Part shown: positions 37,797-46,838 of the stretch, piece by piece | Layout: each line of letters starts with the position of its first letter | Numbering within the stretch: the stretch's first letter is position 1 | Source of the DNA: Desulfovibrio sp. X2 | Lineage (GTDB): Bacteria > Desulfobacterota > Desulfovibrionia > Desulfovibrionales > Desulfovibrionaceae | DNA length: 64,000 nucleotides | Reading direction: 5' to 3' | Assembly (NCBI RefSeq): GCF_000422205.1 | Contig: NZ_ATHV01000001.1 | Location: 105,181 to 169,180 of the forward strand | Position numbers and translations under genes: made by a program | Notes under the pieces: model-generated | The model's database searches: none | Told to the model about the DNA's origin: nothing | What the model saw: the letters and a program-made list of their open reading frames with translations, nothing else

Positions 37797-39035
37797 CTAC
37801 CACGCGAAGAGCGGGAACTGGCGGGCGAAGGCCTCGACCTCGGCGCTGATCTGGGAAAGCCGGGTCTCGTTGGTCGTGTTCTCGAGCGCCGTGACGATCC
37901 AGGCCGCGACCTTCTGCATGTCGTCTTCGTTCATGCCGCGGGTGGACAGCGCCGCCGTGCCCATGCGCACGCCCGACGTCACGAAGGGCGAGCGGGTCTC
38001 GAAGGGCACGGTGTTCTTGTTCACCGTCATGCCCGCCTTGTCGAGCGCGATCTCCGCGTCCTTGCCCGTGATGTCCTTGTCGCGCAGGTCCATGAGCAGC
38101 AGGTGGTTGTCCGTGCCGCCGGAGACGAGCTTGTAGCCCGCGTCGGTCAGGGCCTTGGCCAGCACGGCGCAGTTCTTCACGACCTGGTTCTGGTAGACCT
38201 TGAACTCGGGGCGCAGCGCCTCGCCGAAGGCCACGGCCTTGGCCGCGATGACGTGCATCAGCGGTCCGCCCTGGATGCCCGGGAAGATGTTGGAATTGAG
38301 CGGCTTCATGTTCTCGTCCTCGGAGAGGATGAGGCCGCCGCGCGGGCCGCGCAGGGTCTTGTGGGTCGTGGAGGTGGTGAAGTGGGCGTGGCCGATGGGG
38401 GTCGGGTGCAGCCCGGCCGCGACGAGGCCCGCGATGTGGGCCATGTCCACCATGAGCATGGCGCCCACCTCGTCTGCGATGGCGCGGAAGCGGGGGAAGT
38501 CGATGATGCGCGGATAGGCCGAGGCGCCCGCGACGATGAGCTTGGGCTTGTGTTCCTTGGCCAGGGCCAGGACCTGGTCGTAGTCGATGGTCTGCGTCTC
38601 GGGGTCCACGCCGTAGAAGACGACGTTGTAGAGCTTGCCCGAGAAGTTCACGGGCGAGCCGTGGGTCAGGTGGCCGCCGTGCGAGAGGTCCATGCCCATG
38701 ATCGTGTCGCCGGGCGTAAGCGTGGCGAAGTACACGCCCATGTTGGCCTGGGAGCCGGAGTGGGGCTGGACGTTCGAGTAGGTGCAGCCGAAGATGCGCT
38801 TCACGCGCTCGTTGGCCAGGTCCTCGGCGATGTCCACGTACTCGCAGCCGCCGTAGTAGCGCTTGTGGGCGTAGCCCTCGGCGTACTTGTGGGTCAGGAC
38901 CGAGCCCTGCGCCTGGCGCACGGCCGTGGAGGTGAAGTTCTCCGAGGCGATGAGCTCGAGCTTGCCCATCTGCCGACCGCACTCGAGCTCGATGGCCCGG
39001 GCCAGCTCGGGATCGCGCATGATCAGTTCTTCCAT
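37797..39035 (-). CDS. glyA: Serine hydroxymethyltransferase
   Basis: A 412-residue PLP enzyme interconverting serine and glycine with tetrahydrofolate. Key motifs are [41 protein letters not shown] and the PLP lysine in [15 protein letters not shown] (near 225). GAGGTG precedes the ATG at 39035. It follows fabF by 84 bases and precedes the dCMP deaminase gene, an arrangement that joins one-carbon supply with dUMP synthesis. Confidence 0.98.
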   Translation of the reverse strand: MEELIMRDPELARAIELECGRQMGKLELIASENFTSTAVRQAQGSVLTHKYAEGYAHKRYYGGCEYVDIAEDLANERVKRIFGCTYSNVQPHSGSQANMGVYFATLTPGDTIMGMDLSHGGHLTHGSPVNFSGKLYNVVFYGVDPETQTIDYDQVLALAKEHKPKLIVAGASAYPRIIDFPRFRAIADEVGAMLMVDMAHIAGLVAAGLHPTPIGHAHFTTSTTHKTLRGPRGGLILSEDENMKPLNSNIFPGIQGGPLMHVIAAKAVAFGEALRPEFKVYQNQVVKNCAVLAKALTDAGYKLVSGGTDNHLLLMDLRDKDITGKDAEIALDKAGMTVNKNTVPFETRSPFVTSGVRMGTAALSTRGMNEDDMQKVAAWIVTALENTTNETRLSQISAEVEAFARQFPLFAW

Positions 39036-39088
39036 GGCTGCACCTCTTTCACAGATCCGCAATCGGTCGCGGGTTGTCGAAACAGTCG

Positions 39089-39108
39089 CGGGGCGCCGAA
39101 GCGCCCCG
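39089..39108. terminator. Short hairpin between fabF and glyA
   Basis: CGGGGCGC and GCGCCCCG form an 8-bp stem with a 4-base loop (UUCG on the minus strand) directly after the fabF stop. There is no U-tract; it may attenuate or stabilise rather than end the transcript. Confidence 0.35.
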
Positions 39109-39119
39109 TGCACGCGGAG

Positions 39120-40367
39120 CTATTCCGCGAATTTCTTGTAGATGATGCTGCAGTTCGTGCCGCCGAAGCCGAAGGAGTTGCAGAGCACGGTGTTCATGTC
39201 CTGCTTGCGCGGGCCGTCGGCCAGGCAGTCGAGGTCCAGTTCGGCGTCCGGGTTCACCAGGTTGGCCGTGCCCGGGGCCGTGCCCTCGATCAGGCTCATG
39301 ATCGAGAAGACGCTCTCGATGGCGCCGGCCGCGCCCAGGCAGTGGCCGATCTGCGACTTGTTGGCCGCGATGGTCAGCTTCTTGGCGTGGTCGCCGAAGA
39401 CCGTGCGCAGCGCCCTGATCTCGCACATGTCGCCCGCCGGGGTGGAGGTGGCGTGGGCGTTCACGTGGTCGATGGCCTCGGGCGCCATCCTGGCCTCGCG
39501 CAGCGCGGCGCGCATGGCCAGGGCCATGCCGGAGCCGTCCTCGGGCGGCGCGGCCATGTGGTAGGCGTCGCCGGACGCGCCGTAGCCCGCGATCTCGCAG
39601 TAGATGTGCGCGCCGCGGGCGCGGGCGTGCTCCAGGGACTCGAGGATCAGGATGCCGCTGCCCTCGCCCATGACGAAGCCGTCGCGGTCGCGGTCGAAGG
39701 GACGCGAGGCGTGCAGCGGGTCGGCGTTGTTCGTGGACAGCGCCTTCATGGCGTTGAAGCCGCCCACGGCCATGGGGGTGATCGTGGACTCGGAGCCGCC
39801 CGCGATGGCCATGTCGGCGCGGCCGAGCAGGATGTCCGTGTAGGCCACGCCTATGCCGTGCAGCCCGGAGGCGCAGGCCGAGGTGGTGCAGATGTTGGGG
39901 CCGCGCGCGCCGGTGGCGATGGAGACCTGGCCGGCGGCCATGTTGGCGATGAGGATGGGGATCATGAACGGGTTGATGCGGCCCGGCCCCTTCTCCAGCA
40001 TGGTGGCGTGGTTGTCCTCCAGGGTGCGCAGGCCGCCCAGCCCCACGCCGATGATCACGGCCGTGCGCTCGGCGAGCTCGCCCGTGAGCGCCGGAAGGCC
40101 CGCGTCCCGCAGGGCGAGCTGGCTGGCGTACATGGCGTAGCGCGTGAAGGGCTCGAGCCTGCGCGCGCTCTTCTTGTCCAGGAACTCCGAATCGTCGAAG
40201 TCCTGCACCTCGCACGCGAAGGTCGTGTCGGTGGGAAACCTCTCCACATCGTAGCGGGTGATGGGGCCTGCCCCCTTCTTCCCGGCCAGCAGGTTCTCCC
40301 AGCTGGTCTTCACGTCGTTGCCCAGGGGCGAGACCGCGCCCAGGCCGGTTACGACAACACGCTGCAT
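39120..40367 (-). CDS. fabF: 3-oxoacyl-[ACP] synthase II
   Basis: A 415-residue elongating condensing enzyme. The nucleophile cysteine lies in TTSACASGLHG (near 165), the two catalytic histidines in VNAHATSTPAGD and NKSQIGHCLGAAGA, with SFGFGGTNCS at the end. MQRVVVTGLGAVSPLGND opens the protein. It elongates acyl-ACP with malonyl-ACP. It follows acpP after 100 bases in the usual fabH-fabG-acpP-fabF order. Confidence 0.98.
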   Translation of the reverse strand: MQRVVVTGLGAVSPLGNDVKTSWENLLAGKKGAGPITRYDVERFPTDTTFACEVQDFDDSEFLDKKSARRLEPFTRYAMYASQLALRDAGLPALTGELAERTAVIIGVGLGGLRTLEDNHATMLEKGPGRINPFMIPILIANMAAGQVSIATGARGPNICTTSACASGLHGIGVAYTDILLGRADMAIAGGSESTITPMAVGGFNAMKALSTNNADPLHASRPFDRDRDGFVMGEGSGILILESLEHARARGAHIYCEIAGYGASGDAYHMAAPPEDGSGMALAMRAALREARMAPEAIDHVNAHATSTPAGDMCEIRALRTVFGDHAKKLTIAANKSQIGHCLGAAGAIESVFSIMSLIEGTAPGTANLVNPDAELDLDCLADGPRKQDMNTVLCNSFGFGGTNCSIIYKKFAE

Positions 40368-40467
40368 CGTGGATCCTCTCTTGTCCCGTTTCCAGAAAAA
40401 TGGACGAGCGTCCTACGGCGTTTCAGCCATAAGACGCCCAGTGCCGGATCGAAGCGGGAAGCGCTGC

Positions 40468-40698
40468 TTACTGCTTGGACGAGATGTAGTCGACGGCGTC
40501 CTGCACCTTGATCAGCTTCTGGGCTTCCTCGTCGTCGATCTCGATGTCGAACTCCTCTTCCATGGCCATGATCAGCTCGGTGAGGTCCAGGGAATCGGCG
40601 CCCAGATCGTCAACGAACTTGGCCTCGGGCTTCACTTCGTCCTCGGAAACGCCCAACTGGTCGACGATGATGGATTTGACTTTTGCTTCGACGGACAT
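40468..40698 (-). CDS. acpP: Acyl carrier protein
   Basis: A 76-residue acidic four-helix protein. The phosphopantetheine serine is S36 in GADSLDLTE. The ATG at 40698 has GGAGGA six bases upstream; an ATG two codons earlier directly abuts that box and is rejected. ACP carries growing acyl chains for FabH, FabG, FabF and PlsX, all encoded alongside. The gene lies between fabG and fabF. Confidence 0.98.
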   Translation of the reverse strand: MSVEAKVKSIIVDQLGVSEDEVKPEAKFVDDLGADSLDLTELIMAMEEEFDIEIDDEEAQKLIKVQDAVDYISSKQ

Positions 40699-40759
40699 TT
40701 TCATTCCTCCAGGGGTATGCTTGTGCGCTTGTTGGTTGCGGCGTGGTAGCCGAACAATG

Positions 40760-41497
40760 TTACATGTACATGCCGCCGTTCACGGAAAGAACCTGTCCCG
40801 TGATGTAGGCGGCGGCGTCGGAGGCCAGGAAGGAGACGGCCTCGGCGACGTCCTCCGCGGAGCCGAACCGGCCCAGCGGGATGCCCTTCAGCATGGATTC
40901 CTTCAGCTCGGGCGGAAGATCGCGGGTCATGTCGGTCTCGATGAAGCCCGGGGCCACGCAGTTCACGGTCACGCCGCGCGAGCCGAGCTCCTTGGCCGCG
41001 GTCTTGGTCAGGCCGATGAGGCCCGCCTTGGAGGCCACGTAGTTGGCCTGGCCCGGGTTGCCCATCAGCCCCACGATGGACGCCACGTTCACGATGCGGC
41101 CGCCGCGGCGCTTGGACAGCAGCTTGGCCGCCTCGCGCAGGCCCGTGAAGGCGCCCTTCAGGTTGACGTCGAGGACACGGTCGAAGTCCTCGTCCTTCAT
41201 GCGGATGAGGAGGCCGTCCTTGGTGATGCCCGCGTTGTTCACGAGCACGTGCAGGGGTTCGTCCTTGAGGTCCTTGAAAAACTGGGTGATGGCCGCGCGG
41301 TCGCCGACGTCCAGCGCCACGGCCTTGGCCGTGCCGCCCGCCTTCTCGATCTCGCGCACGGTCTCGTCGGCGAGCTCCGGCTTGCTCACGTAGGTCAGGA
41401 CGACCTCGAAGCCGTCCCTGGCGAGCGCCAGTGCGCAGGCCTTGCCGATGCCGCGGGAGCCGCCGGTGACTACGGCGATGCGTCGCGTGGTTTCCAT
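40760..41497 (-). CDS. fabG: 3-oxoacyl-[ACP] reductase
   Basis: A 245-residue short-chain dehydrogenase. TGGSRGIG (near 9-16) binds NADPH, LVNNAG stabilises the core, NVASIVG has the catalytic serine and YVASKAG the Tyr-x-x-x-Lys pair. It reduces 3-oxoacyl-ACP in each fatty-acid cycle. An in-frame upstream ATG (41536) would add 13 residues, but the ATG at 41497 is supported by GAGAAGAG and the family start. Confidence 0.97.
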   Translation of the reverse strand: METTRRIAVVTGGSRGIGKACALALARDGFEVVLTYVSKPELADETVREIEKAGGTAKAVALDVGDRAAITQFFKDLKDEPLHVLVNNAGITKDGLLIRMKDEDFDRVLDVNLKGAFTGLREAAKLLSKRRGGRIVNVASIVGLMGNPGQANYVASKAGLIGLTKTAAKELGSRGVTVNCVAPGFIETDMTRDLPPELKESMLKGIPLGRFGSAEDVAEAVSFLASDAAAYITGQVLSVNGGMYM

Positions 41498-41554
41498 GCT
41501 CTTCTCGCTTGGCAAAGTCGGGAATATGTAGCCCAAGAAGCCTTGGACTGCAAA

Positions 41555-42565
41555 TTAAAAGCGAACCAGGGACGCGCCCCAGGTGAAGCCGCCGCCGAAG
41601 GCCGTGAGCAGCACCAGGGAGCCCTCCGTGATGCGGCCCTGCTGCCTGGCCTCGGCCAGGGCGATGGGCACCGAGGCGGCCGAGGTGTTGCCGTAGCGGT
41701 CCACGTTGATGAACACGCGCTCCGCGGCCACGCCGAGCTTGCGCCCCACGGCCTCGATGATCCGGCTGTTGGCCTGGTGGGGGATGAGCAGGTCCACGTC
41801 GTCCACGGACAGCCCGTTGCGCGCGAGGATGTCCTTGCACACGGACTCCATGCTGCGCACGGCGAGCTTGAAGACGTCCTGGCCCTTCATGCGGATGTAG
41901 TGGCTGGGGCCGACCACCTGGCCCGTGGCGTAGGGCTCGGACGAGGCGCCGCCCGAGATGACCAGGAGATCCGCGCCCGAGCCGTCGGAGCAGAGCAGGC
42001 TGTCCAGGATGCGGCCTGCGGGCCTGCCGCTTCCGGTCCCGGGGGCCGGCTCGCCGGAGATGATCACCGCGCCCGCGCCGTCGCCGAAGAGGACGCAGGT
42101 GGTGCGGTCCTCCCAGTTGGTGCGGCTGGTCAGGATCTCCGCGCCCACGAGCAGGATCTTGGCCTCGGGCTTCAGCGCCACGATGGCCCGCGCCTGCTCG
42201 AGGCCGTAGAGGAAGCCGGAGCAGGCGGCGTTCAGGTCCATGGCGATGCGGTGCGTGAGGCCCAGCTTGGCCTGCACGAGGCAGGAGCAGGCGGGCGTGT
42301 AGCAGTCGGGCGTGACCGTGGCGACCAGGATGTGGGTCAGCTCCTCGGCCTCCATGCCCGCGTCGGCCAGGGCCTTCTTCGCGGCCGCGGCGGCGAGGTC
42401 GGAGGCCGCCTCGCCCTTGGCGGCGATGTGGCGCTCCTTGATGCCGGTGCGGCTCGTGATCCACTCGTCGGAGGTCTCGACGATCTTTTCCAGGTCGGCG
42501 TTGGTCAGGATGCGGTCGGGGACGTGAAAGCCCGTGCCCCGGATGTAGGCGTTGGTCATGCTCAT
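41555..42565 (-). CDS. fabH: 3-oxoacyl-[ACP] synthase III
   Basis: A 336-residue initiating condensing enzyme joining acetyl-CoA (or another primer) to malonyl-ACP. The active cysteine is C115 in LNAACSGF; catalytic His and Asn are in IPHQANSRI and VDRYGNTSAASVP. SDEWITSRTGIKERH is the usual N-terminal motif. It lies 18 bases after plsX, whose product shares the acyl-ACP substrate pool. Confidence 0.98.
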   Translation of the reverse strand: MSMTNAYIRGTGFHVPDRILTNADLEKIVETSDEWITSRTGIKERHIAAKGEAASDLAAAAAKKALADAGMEAEELTHILVATVTPDCYTPACSCLVQAKLGLTHRIAMDLNAACSGFLYGLEQARAIVALKPEAKILLVGAEILTSRTNWEDRTTCVLFGDGAGAVIISGEPAPGTGSGRPAGRILDSLLCSDGSGADLLVISGGASSEPYATGQVVGPSHYIRMKGQDVFKLAVRSMESVCKDILARNGLSVDDVDLLIPHQANSRIIEAVGRKLGVAAERVFINVDRYGNTSAASVPIALAEARQQGRITEGSLVLLTAFGGGFTWGASLVRF

Positions 42566-42583
42566 GATCGTATCTGCTCGGGA

Positions 42584-43672
42584 TCAGGCCCCGCTGCCGT
42601 TGGCGGCCTTGCCGCGCGTGAAGCGCGTCAGGTCGCAGTTCTGGGAAAGGGTCGCGGCCATGGCCTGGTTGGCCTTGCTGGCCACGAAATTGGCCGCCAT
42701 GTCCACCGCGTTCATGATGGCCTTGGCATTGGACGAGCCGTGGCAGACGATGGTGATGGCCGAGAGCCCCAGCAGGGGGGCTCCGCCGTATTCGGCATAG
42801 TCCAGAAGGCGCCTGAAGCGGCGCAGCGCGCCGATGGAGAACATCGTGCCGACCTTGGAGAAGAAGCCGGAGGTCAGCTCGCGTTTGAGCAGGCGGCCGA
42901 GCGAATGGGCCAGCCCCTCGGAAAGTTTGAGGCAGACGTTGCCCACGAAGCCGTCGCAGACCACGATGTCCGTGTCGCCCTTGAAGATGTCGCGGCCTTC
43001 CACGTTGCCCACGAAGTTCAGGGAGGAGCCGCGCAGCATGCGGTAGGCCTCCTGGACCTGCGTGGTGCCCTTGCCTTCCTCCTCGCCGATGGACAGAAGA
43101 CCCACGCGCGGGCGCTCGAAGCCGAGCACGTTGCGGCACAGGGCGTCGGCCATGATGCCGAACTGGAAGAGGTGGAAGGCCTTGACGTCGGTGTTGGCGC
43201 CCACGTCCACGAGGACCATGGGCTTCTTTTCCGTGGGCATGATGGAGGCCAGCCCAGGGCGGTCCACCCCGGGCAGGCGGCCCAGGATGAACATGCCGCA
43301 GGCCAGGGTGGCGCCGGTGTGCCCGGCGCTGACCACGCCGTCGGCGTGGCCCTCCTTGACCAGACGGCAGGCCACGACGATGGAGGCGTCCTTCTTGCGG
43401 CGCACCACGTCGGTGGGCTTGTCGGTCATCTCCGCCATCTGCGTGGCGTGCACGACCTCGATGGCCAGGCCGGAGACGTCCATCTTCTCCAGCTCGGCCT
43501 CTATGCGTGCGGAATCACCCACCAGGACCAGGCGGATGTTCCTGTGGCGCGCGGCCTCGATCGCTCCGGGCAGGACCACGGAGGGACCGAAATCGCCGCC
43601 CATGGCGTCGACGGCTATGCGCGGGGCCGCCTGGGCGGCCCCGGTCGACGACTCGGTCGTGCTATTCGTCAT
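42584..43672 (-). CDS. plsX: Phosphate acyltransferase PlsX
   Basis: A 362-residue enzyme forming acyl phosphate from acyl-ACP for phospholipid synthesis. Family marks are IAVDAMGGDFGP, VSAGHTGATLA, RPGLASIMPT, VLVDVGANTD and CDGFVGNVCLKLSEG. The ATG at 43672 overlaps the rpmF end by 11 bases (GATGACGAATAG), a common rpmF-plsX arrangement that couples translation. The N-terminal 18 residues (Thr/Ser/Ala-rich) are variable. An extended frame upstream lies over rpmF and is rejected. Confidence 0.97.
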   Translation of the reverse strand: MTNSTTESSTGAAQAAPRIAVDAMGGDFGPSVVLPGAIEAARHRNIRLVLVGDSARIEAELEKMDVSGLAIEVVHATQMAEMTDKPTDVVRRKKDASIVVACRLVKEGHADGVVSAGHTGATLACGMFILGRLPGVDRPGLASIMPTEKKPMVLVDVGANTDVKAFHLFQFGIMADALCRNVLGFERPRVGLLSIGEEEGKGTTQVQEAYRMLRGSSLNFVGNVEGRDIFKGDTDIVVCDGFVGNVCLKLSEGLAHSLGRLLKRELTSGFFSKVGTMFSIGALRRFRRLLDYAEYGGAPLLGLSAITIVCHGSSNAKAIMNAVDMAANFVASKANQAMAATLSQNCDLTRFTRGKAANGSGA

Positions 43673-43844
43673 CGCCCTTGGTGAGCATCTGGCGGCCCTT
43701 GTAGGTACCGCAAGAGGCACACACGGTGTGCGACACGACAGGCTCGCCACAAGAGCAGTAGACCACGTTGGGGGTGGCGACCTTGTCGTGGGAACGGCGC
43801 ATACCCTTGCGGGCCTTGGAAGTGCGTTTCTTGGGAACTGCCAT
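43662..43844 (-). CDS. rpmF: 50S ribosomal protein L32
   Basis: A 60-residue L32 of the zinc-ribbon (C+) form: CSC and CASC pairs near residues 30-45 and an MAVPKKRTSKARKGMRRSHDK start. AAGGAG is eight bases before the ATG. It sits after the YceD/DUF177 gene and before plsX. The C+ form needs zinc, in line with the C+ L28 encoded nearby. Confidence 0.97.
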   Translation of the reverse strand: MAVPKKRTSKARKGMRRSHDKVATPNVVYCSCGEPVVSHTVCASCGTYKGRQMLTKGDDE

Positions 43845-43903
43845 GGTTACTCTCCTTAATATAAAGACGCTTCGGCCGGGGATTCTCCCCTGCCGCGTAT
43901 CGC

Positions 43904-44437
43904 CTAGTGGCGTCGTACCTTGAGCCCGCGAAGCACGGACAGGCGCGGATCGCCCTCGTCCGGGCCGCAGTCGCAGGGCCCCTCGTTCAAATCCTTGCCG
44001 CAGTGCGGACAGATTCCCTTGCAGCCACGGCTGCACAGGGTCTTGACCGGCAGGTCGAGCAGGAAGTGCTGCCAGACGAGCCCGGCGGCGTCGATCTCGA
44101 GCATCCCGCGTTCGTTGCGCAGCACGTTTTCGCCCGGGGCCAGCTCCTCGTCCTCCAGGTCCTCGAAGCCCTCGAAATGCACGTCGACGGCGTGTTCCAC
44201 GTCGGCGGCGCACCTGTCGCAGGTGAGGATCACGGAGCCCGTGAGCGAGCCCTCCACGAGGCAGCCCGTGCTTCCGGCCTCCTGCACGCGCACGTGCAGA
44301 ACGGCCCGAAGCGGCTTGCCCGGCCGGACCTGCATCCCGTGCTCGGCCCAGAATGCCTCCCAGAGGCTCTGGTCGTCCAGCACGATTTCCCTGACCTCAT
44401 CGGGGTCACGGGGAAGTTCAATCCATAGTTCAGGCAT
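43904..44437 (-). CDS. yceD: DUF177 / YceD family protein
   Basis: A 177-residue protein of the YceD/DUF177 family, which is almost always encoded before rpmF. It is thought to act in 23S rRNA processing or ribosome assembly. TCDRCAADVEHAV is the family cysteine pair, and a C-terminal cluster of six cysteines (CSRGCKGICPHCGKDL and GPCDCG) suggests zinc binding. It is the first gene of the long minus-strand string and lies 21 bases downstream of a strong -10 element. Confidence 0.93.
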   Translation of the reverse strand: MPELWIELPRDPDEVREIVLDDQSLWEAFWAEHGMQVRPGKPLRAVLHVRVQEAGSTGCLVEGSLTGSVILTCDRCAADVEHAVDVHFEGFEDLEDEELAPGENVLRNERGMLEIDAAGLVWQHFLLDLPVKTLCSRGCKGICPHCGKDLNEGPCDCGPDEGDPRLSVLRGLKVRRH

Positions 44438-44458
44438 AGTCCCTCGCGAAGAAAGGGG

Positions 44459-44487
44459 AACCTAGGAGCAACCGTCGTCCTTGTCAA
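44459..44487 (-). promoter_or_regulatory. Sigma70 promoter of the yceD-rpmF-plsX-fab-rib-leuS string
   Basis: On the minus strand TTGACA (44482-44487) and TAGGTT (44459-44464) are separated by exactly 17 bases, 21 bases before the yceD start. The -35 is a perfect consensus. It faces divergently to rpmB and is the only strong promoter I found for the following 19 genes. Confidence 0.8.
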
Positions 44488-44625
44488 GAAAAAAGCCTTG
44501 CCATTTTTCAGCGGAGCAGCTAAGGAGCTTGGTCTTCGCGCCCAAACGGGGGCGCGGGAGACTTTCGGGAACCATCCGCCGTCGCGCACAAGGCCGACGG
44601 CGCGGATATACAGGAGGACAGGGCC

Positions 44626-44835
44626 ATGGGCAAGGAATGCTACATCTGCGGCAAGAAGCGCCAGACCGGGCAGAACGTTTCCCACTCGAACATCAAGACC
44701 AAGCGCGTCTTCAACGCCAACCTGCAGAAGGTCAAGGTCGTGCTCGAGAGCGGCGAGGTGTGCACCAGGAACGTCTGCACCTCCTGCATCCGTTCCGGCT
44801 TCGTGACCAAGCCCACGGTCAGCACCGCCGAGTAG
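44626..44835 (+). CDS. rpmB: 50S ribosomal protein L28
   Basis: A 69-residue L28 with four cysteines in two pairs (CYICGKK at the N-terminus and CTSC near the end), the zinc-binding C+ form. TGQNVSHSNIKTKRVFNANLQKV is the signature region. AGGAGGACAG precedes the ATG at 44626. It is transcribed alone, divergent from yceD, and ended by a strong terminator. Confidence 0.98.
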   Translation: MGKECYICGKKRQTGQNVSHSNIKTKRVFNANLQKVKVVLESGEVCTRNVCTSCIRSGFVTKPTVSTAE

Positions 44836-44929
44836 GCGGCCCGGACGGGCAGAGCCCGCCCGGCCGACCGTGCACGTTCCCGTACACGCGCCGCTTCCCA
44901 TGCGGCGCTTCGGCCCCAGGGGCCGAAAA

Positions 44930-44970
44930 GGCGGGGAGGAAAGGAACTCTTTCCTCCCCGCGCCTTTTTT
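44930..44970 (+). terminator. Rho-independent terminator of rpmB
   Basis: CGGGGAGGAAAG (44932-44943) pairs with CTTTCCTCCCCG (44949-44960) across a 5-base loop, with six T at 44965-44970. AAAA on the other side could make it act weakly on the minus strand. No gene is seen between 44836 and 45226 besides this and the ompH terminator. Confidence 0.9.
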
Positions 44971-45162
44971 CGCGCGCGTCTGACGGCGCATCCCTTCCCC
45001 CCGTTTTTCCAGCTTCTCTGACATCCCCCCGGCGCACCCCGATGCCTCCAGAACCGGCGCCGCAGGCCCCTGCGGCCTCGTGCGCGACTCGTGTGTGCGC
45101 CGTCCATGCGTCCTTTTCTCCTTCCTCCCTTTCCCGTCTTCCCGTCCCGGTCGAAAAGGGCG

Positions 45163-45199
45163 CAAAAAAAAGGCGGGGAGGGCCGAAGCCCTCCCCGCC
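45163..45199 (-). terminator. Rho-independent terminator of the surE-ompH operon
   Basis: GGCGGGGAGGGC (45172-45183) and GCCCTCCCCGCC (45188-45199) form a 12-bp stem. On the minus strand the loop is TTCG and eight T follow (45164-45171). It lies 28 bases after the ompH-like stop. Confidence 0.92.
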
Positions 45200-45226
45200 C
45201 GGGGATGCTCTTGCGAGCCGCTGCGC

Positions 45227-45850
45227 CTACTGCTTGGCGGGCGCTTCGGGCTTGGCCTCGGGGGCCTTCTGCGGGGCGGCGGCCTCGGGAGCGGCGGCCT
45301 TGGGCTGCTCGCCCAGGTCCTTCTCGGCCGGGGCGGCGGCCTCGGGCTTGGTCTCGGGCTCGGCCTTGGGGGTGACGTCGATGTTCATGGCGTCCATGGC
45401 GGCGACGATGGCCTTGGTCGCGTCGGCCTCGGGAGAGACGGCCAGGGCCTGGTCCTTGACCAGGATCACGTCCAGGCCGTTCTTGGCGCGGTAGTCCTCC
45501 ACGGCCTTCTCGAAGGAGGACTGCAGGATGCCCATGATCCGGGACTGCTCGCGGTTGATCTCCATGCGCGCCTGGCCCAGGGCCTGCTGGAAGACGTCCA
45601 GCTTGTCCTTGGCCTTGTCGTCGCCCATGTCGGACTGCATCTTCTTGAGCTTGTCGGTCAGCTCGTTGCTCTTGGCGCGCAGGATGTCCATGCCCTTCTT
45701 GCCGGCCTGGCACTCGGTCAGCACCTTCTCGGCATCGACGACGGCCACGCGGGGCTTGCCCGAATCCTTGCAGGCGGCCAGGCCGAGCAGGGCCAGGCAC
45801 AGGGCGACGGTCAGCAGGGTCTTCATCTTCATAAGCTTCTTCGTCCTCAT
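45227..45850 (-). CDS. OmpH/Skp-like periplasmic lipoprotein
   Basis: A 207-residue OmpH-family protein. Signal peptide ends in a lipobox (LGLAAC, C27), so it is predicted to be lipid-anchored, unlike soluble Skp. VAVVDAEKVLTECQAGKKGMDILRAK opens the Skp-like part, followed by a long charged helix (about 55-115) that would form the chaperone tentacle, then GLDVILVKDQALAVSPEADATKAIVAAM. The last 50 residues are Ala/Pro/Lys/Glu-rich. The ATG overlaps the surE stop by 4 bases; in-frame ATGs at residues 7 and 9 also give good signal peptides. It may guard outer-membrane proteins in transit. Confidence 0.85.
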   Translation of the reverse strand: MRTKKLMKMKTLLTVALCLALLGLAACKDSGKPRVAVVDAEKVLTECQAGKKGMDILRAKSNELTDKLKKMQSDMGDDKAKDKLDVFQQALGQARMEINREQSRIMGILQSSFEKAVEDYRAKNGLDVILVKDQALAVSPEADATKAIVAAMDAMNIDVTPKAEPETKPEAAAPAEKDLGEQPKAAAPEAAAPQKAPEAKPEAPAKQ

Positions 45851-46611
45851 TCGTCGTTTTCCCCGGCCGCGGCCTTCAGGGCGTCCATGACTTCATAGTC
45901 CGTGAAGTCGAAGCGCAGGGGGGTTAAAGTGATATGGCCGTCGCTGAGCAGCGCCCGGTCCGTGTCAGGCGAGAGCAGCTCCGGCGGGATGACGCCGGCC
46001 AGCCAGAAATATTCGCGTCCGCGCGGGTCGGTACGACGCTCGTACCAGTCGCGGTAGGCGGCGCGCGTGTGGCGGCAGATGCGGAGACCCTTGGACTCGG
46101 AGACGGCGCAGGCCGGGAAGTTCAGGTTCAGCACGCAGCCGCGCGGAACGATGCTCCAGTCCGTGGTCGAGACGAAGCGCGCTGCCCATTCGGCCTGGGC
46201 GGCGAGGTCGTCGGGATTGTAGTTGTCGTAGGAGACGGCCAGGGCCGGGATGCCGGTGAGCGCTCCCTCGGTGGCCGCGGAGACCGTGCCCGAGTAGAGG
46301 ATGTCGACCCCGCAGTTGGCTCCGGCGTTGATCCCGGAGACGACCACGTCGGGCGCCGCCTCGCACAGGGAGGAGAGGCCGAGCTTCACGCAGTCCGCGG
46401 GCGTGCCGGAGACGCCGGAGCCGCGGAAGCCGTTTTCCTTGAAAGTCTTCACGCGCAGCGGCATGGACAGGGTCACGGCGTGTCCCACTGCGGACATCTC
46501 GGAGATGGGGGCCACGCAGGCCACCTCATGGCCGGCGGCGACGAGCGCCTTGTGCAGGGCGCGCAGGCCCACGGCCTGGATGCCGTCGTCGTTGGTCAGA
46601 AGAATGCGCAT
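45847..46611 (-). CDS. surE: 5'-nucleotidase SurE
   Basis: A 254-residue metal-dependent nucleotidase that dephosphorylates nucleoside 5'-monophosphates. The metal-binding opening [16 protein letters not shown] is typical, followed by [12 protein letters not shown] and [26 protein letters not shown]. It lies upstream of the ompH-like gene with stop/start overlap. The ATG at 46611 with GAGGAT upstream is the family start; the extra open frame to 46722 is rejected. Confidence 0.97.
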   Translation of the reverse strand: MRILLTNDDGIQAVGLRALHKALVAAGHEVACVAPISEMSAVGHAVTLSMPLRVKTFKENGFRGSGVSGTPADCVKLGLSSLCEAAPDVVVSGINAGANCGVDILYSGTVSAATEGALTGIPALAVSYDNYNPDDLAAQAEWAARFVSTTDWSIVPRGCVLNLNFPACAVSESKGLRICRHTRAAYRDWYERRTDPRGREYFWLAGVIPPELLSPDTDRALLSDGHITLTPLRFDFTDYEVMDALKAAAGENDE

Positions 46612-46838
46612 CGATAATCCTCGGGGTCGTCCTCGGGGCGGTCCTCGCGCGGGATCGCGCGGGATTTTCCCGATCGTTTGCCGGAATCGCGACCCGGCGC
46701 GTTTCAACCGCGATCGGGCCACGGCTTACCCGGGTCGCCTGCATTTGACAAGGGCCGCCCATTCGGGGCACTTCACCATTGCCCGCGCCCGCGTGCAAAT
46801 ACTACCCCTTAGGGCAGCCGCCGGAGTTTCGCAAGCGA

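Noticed and set aside
44972..45162. Gene between the rpmB and ompH terminators
   Set aside because: Open frames here are low-complexity and lack starts with Shine-Dalgarno sequences; I see no feature in this stretch.
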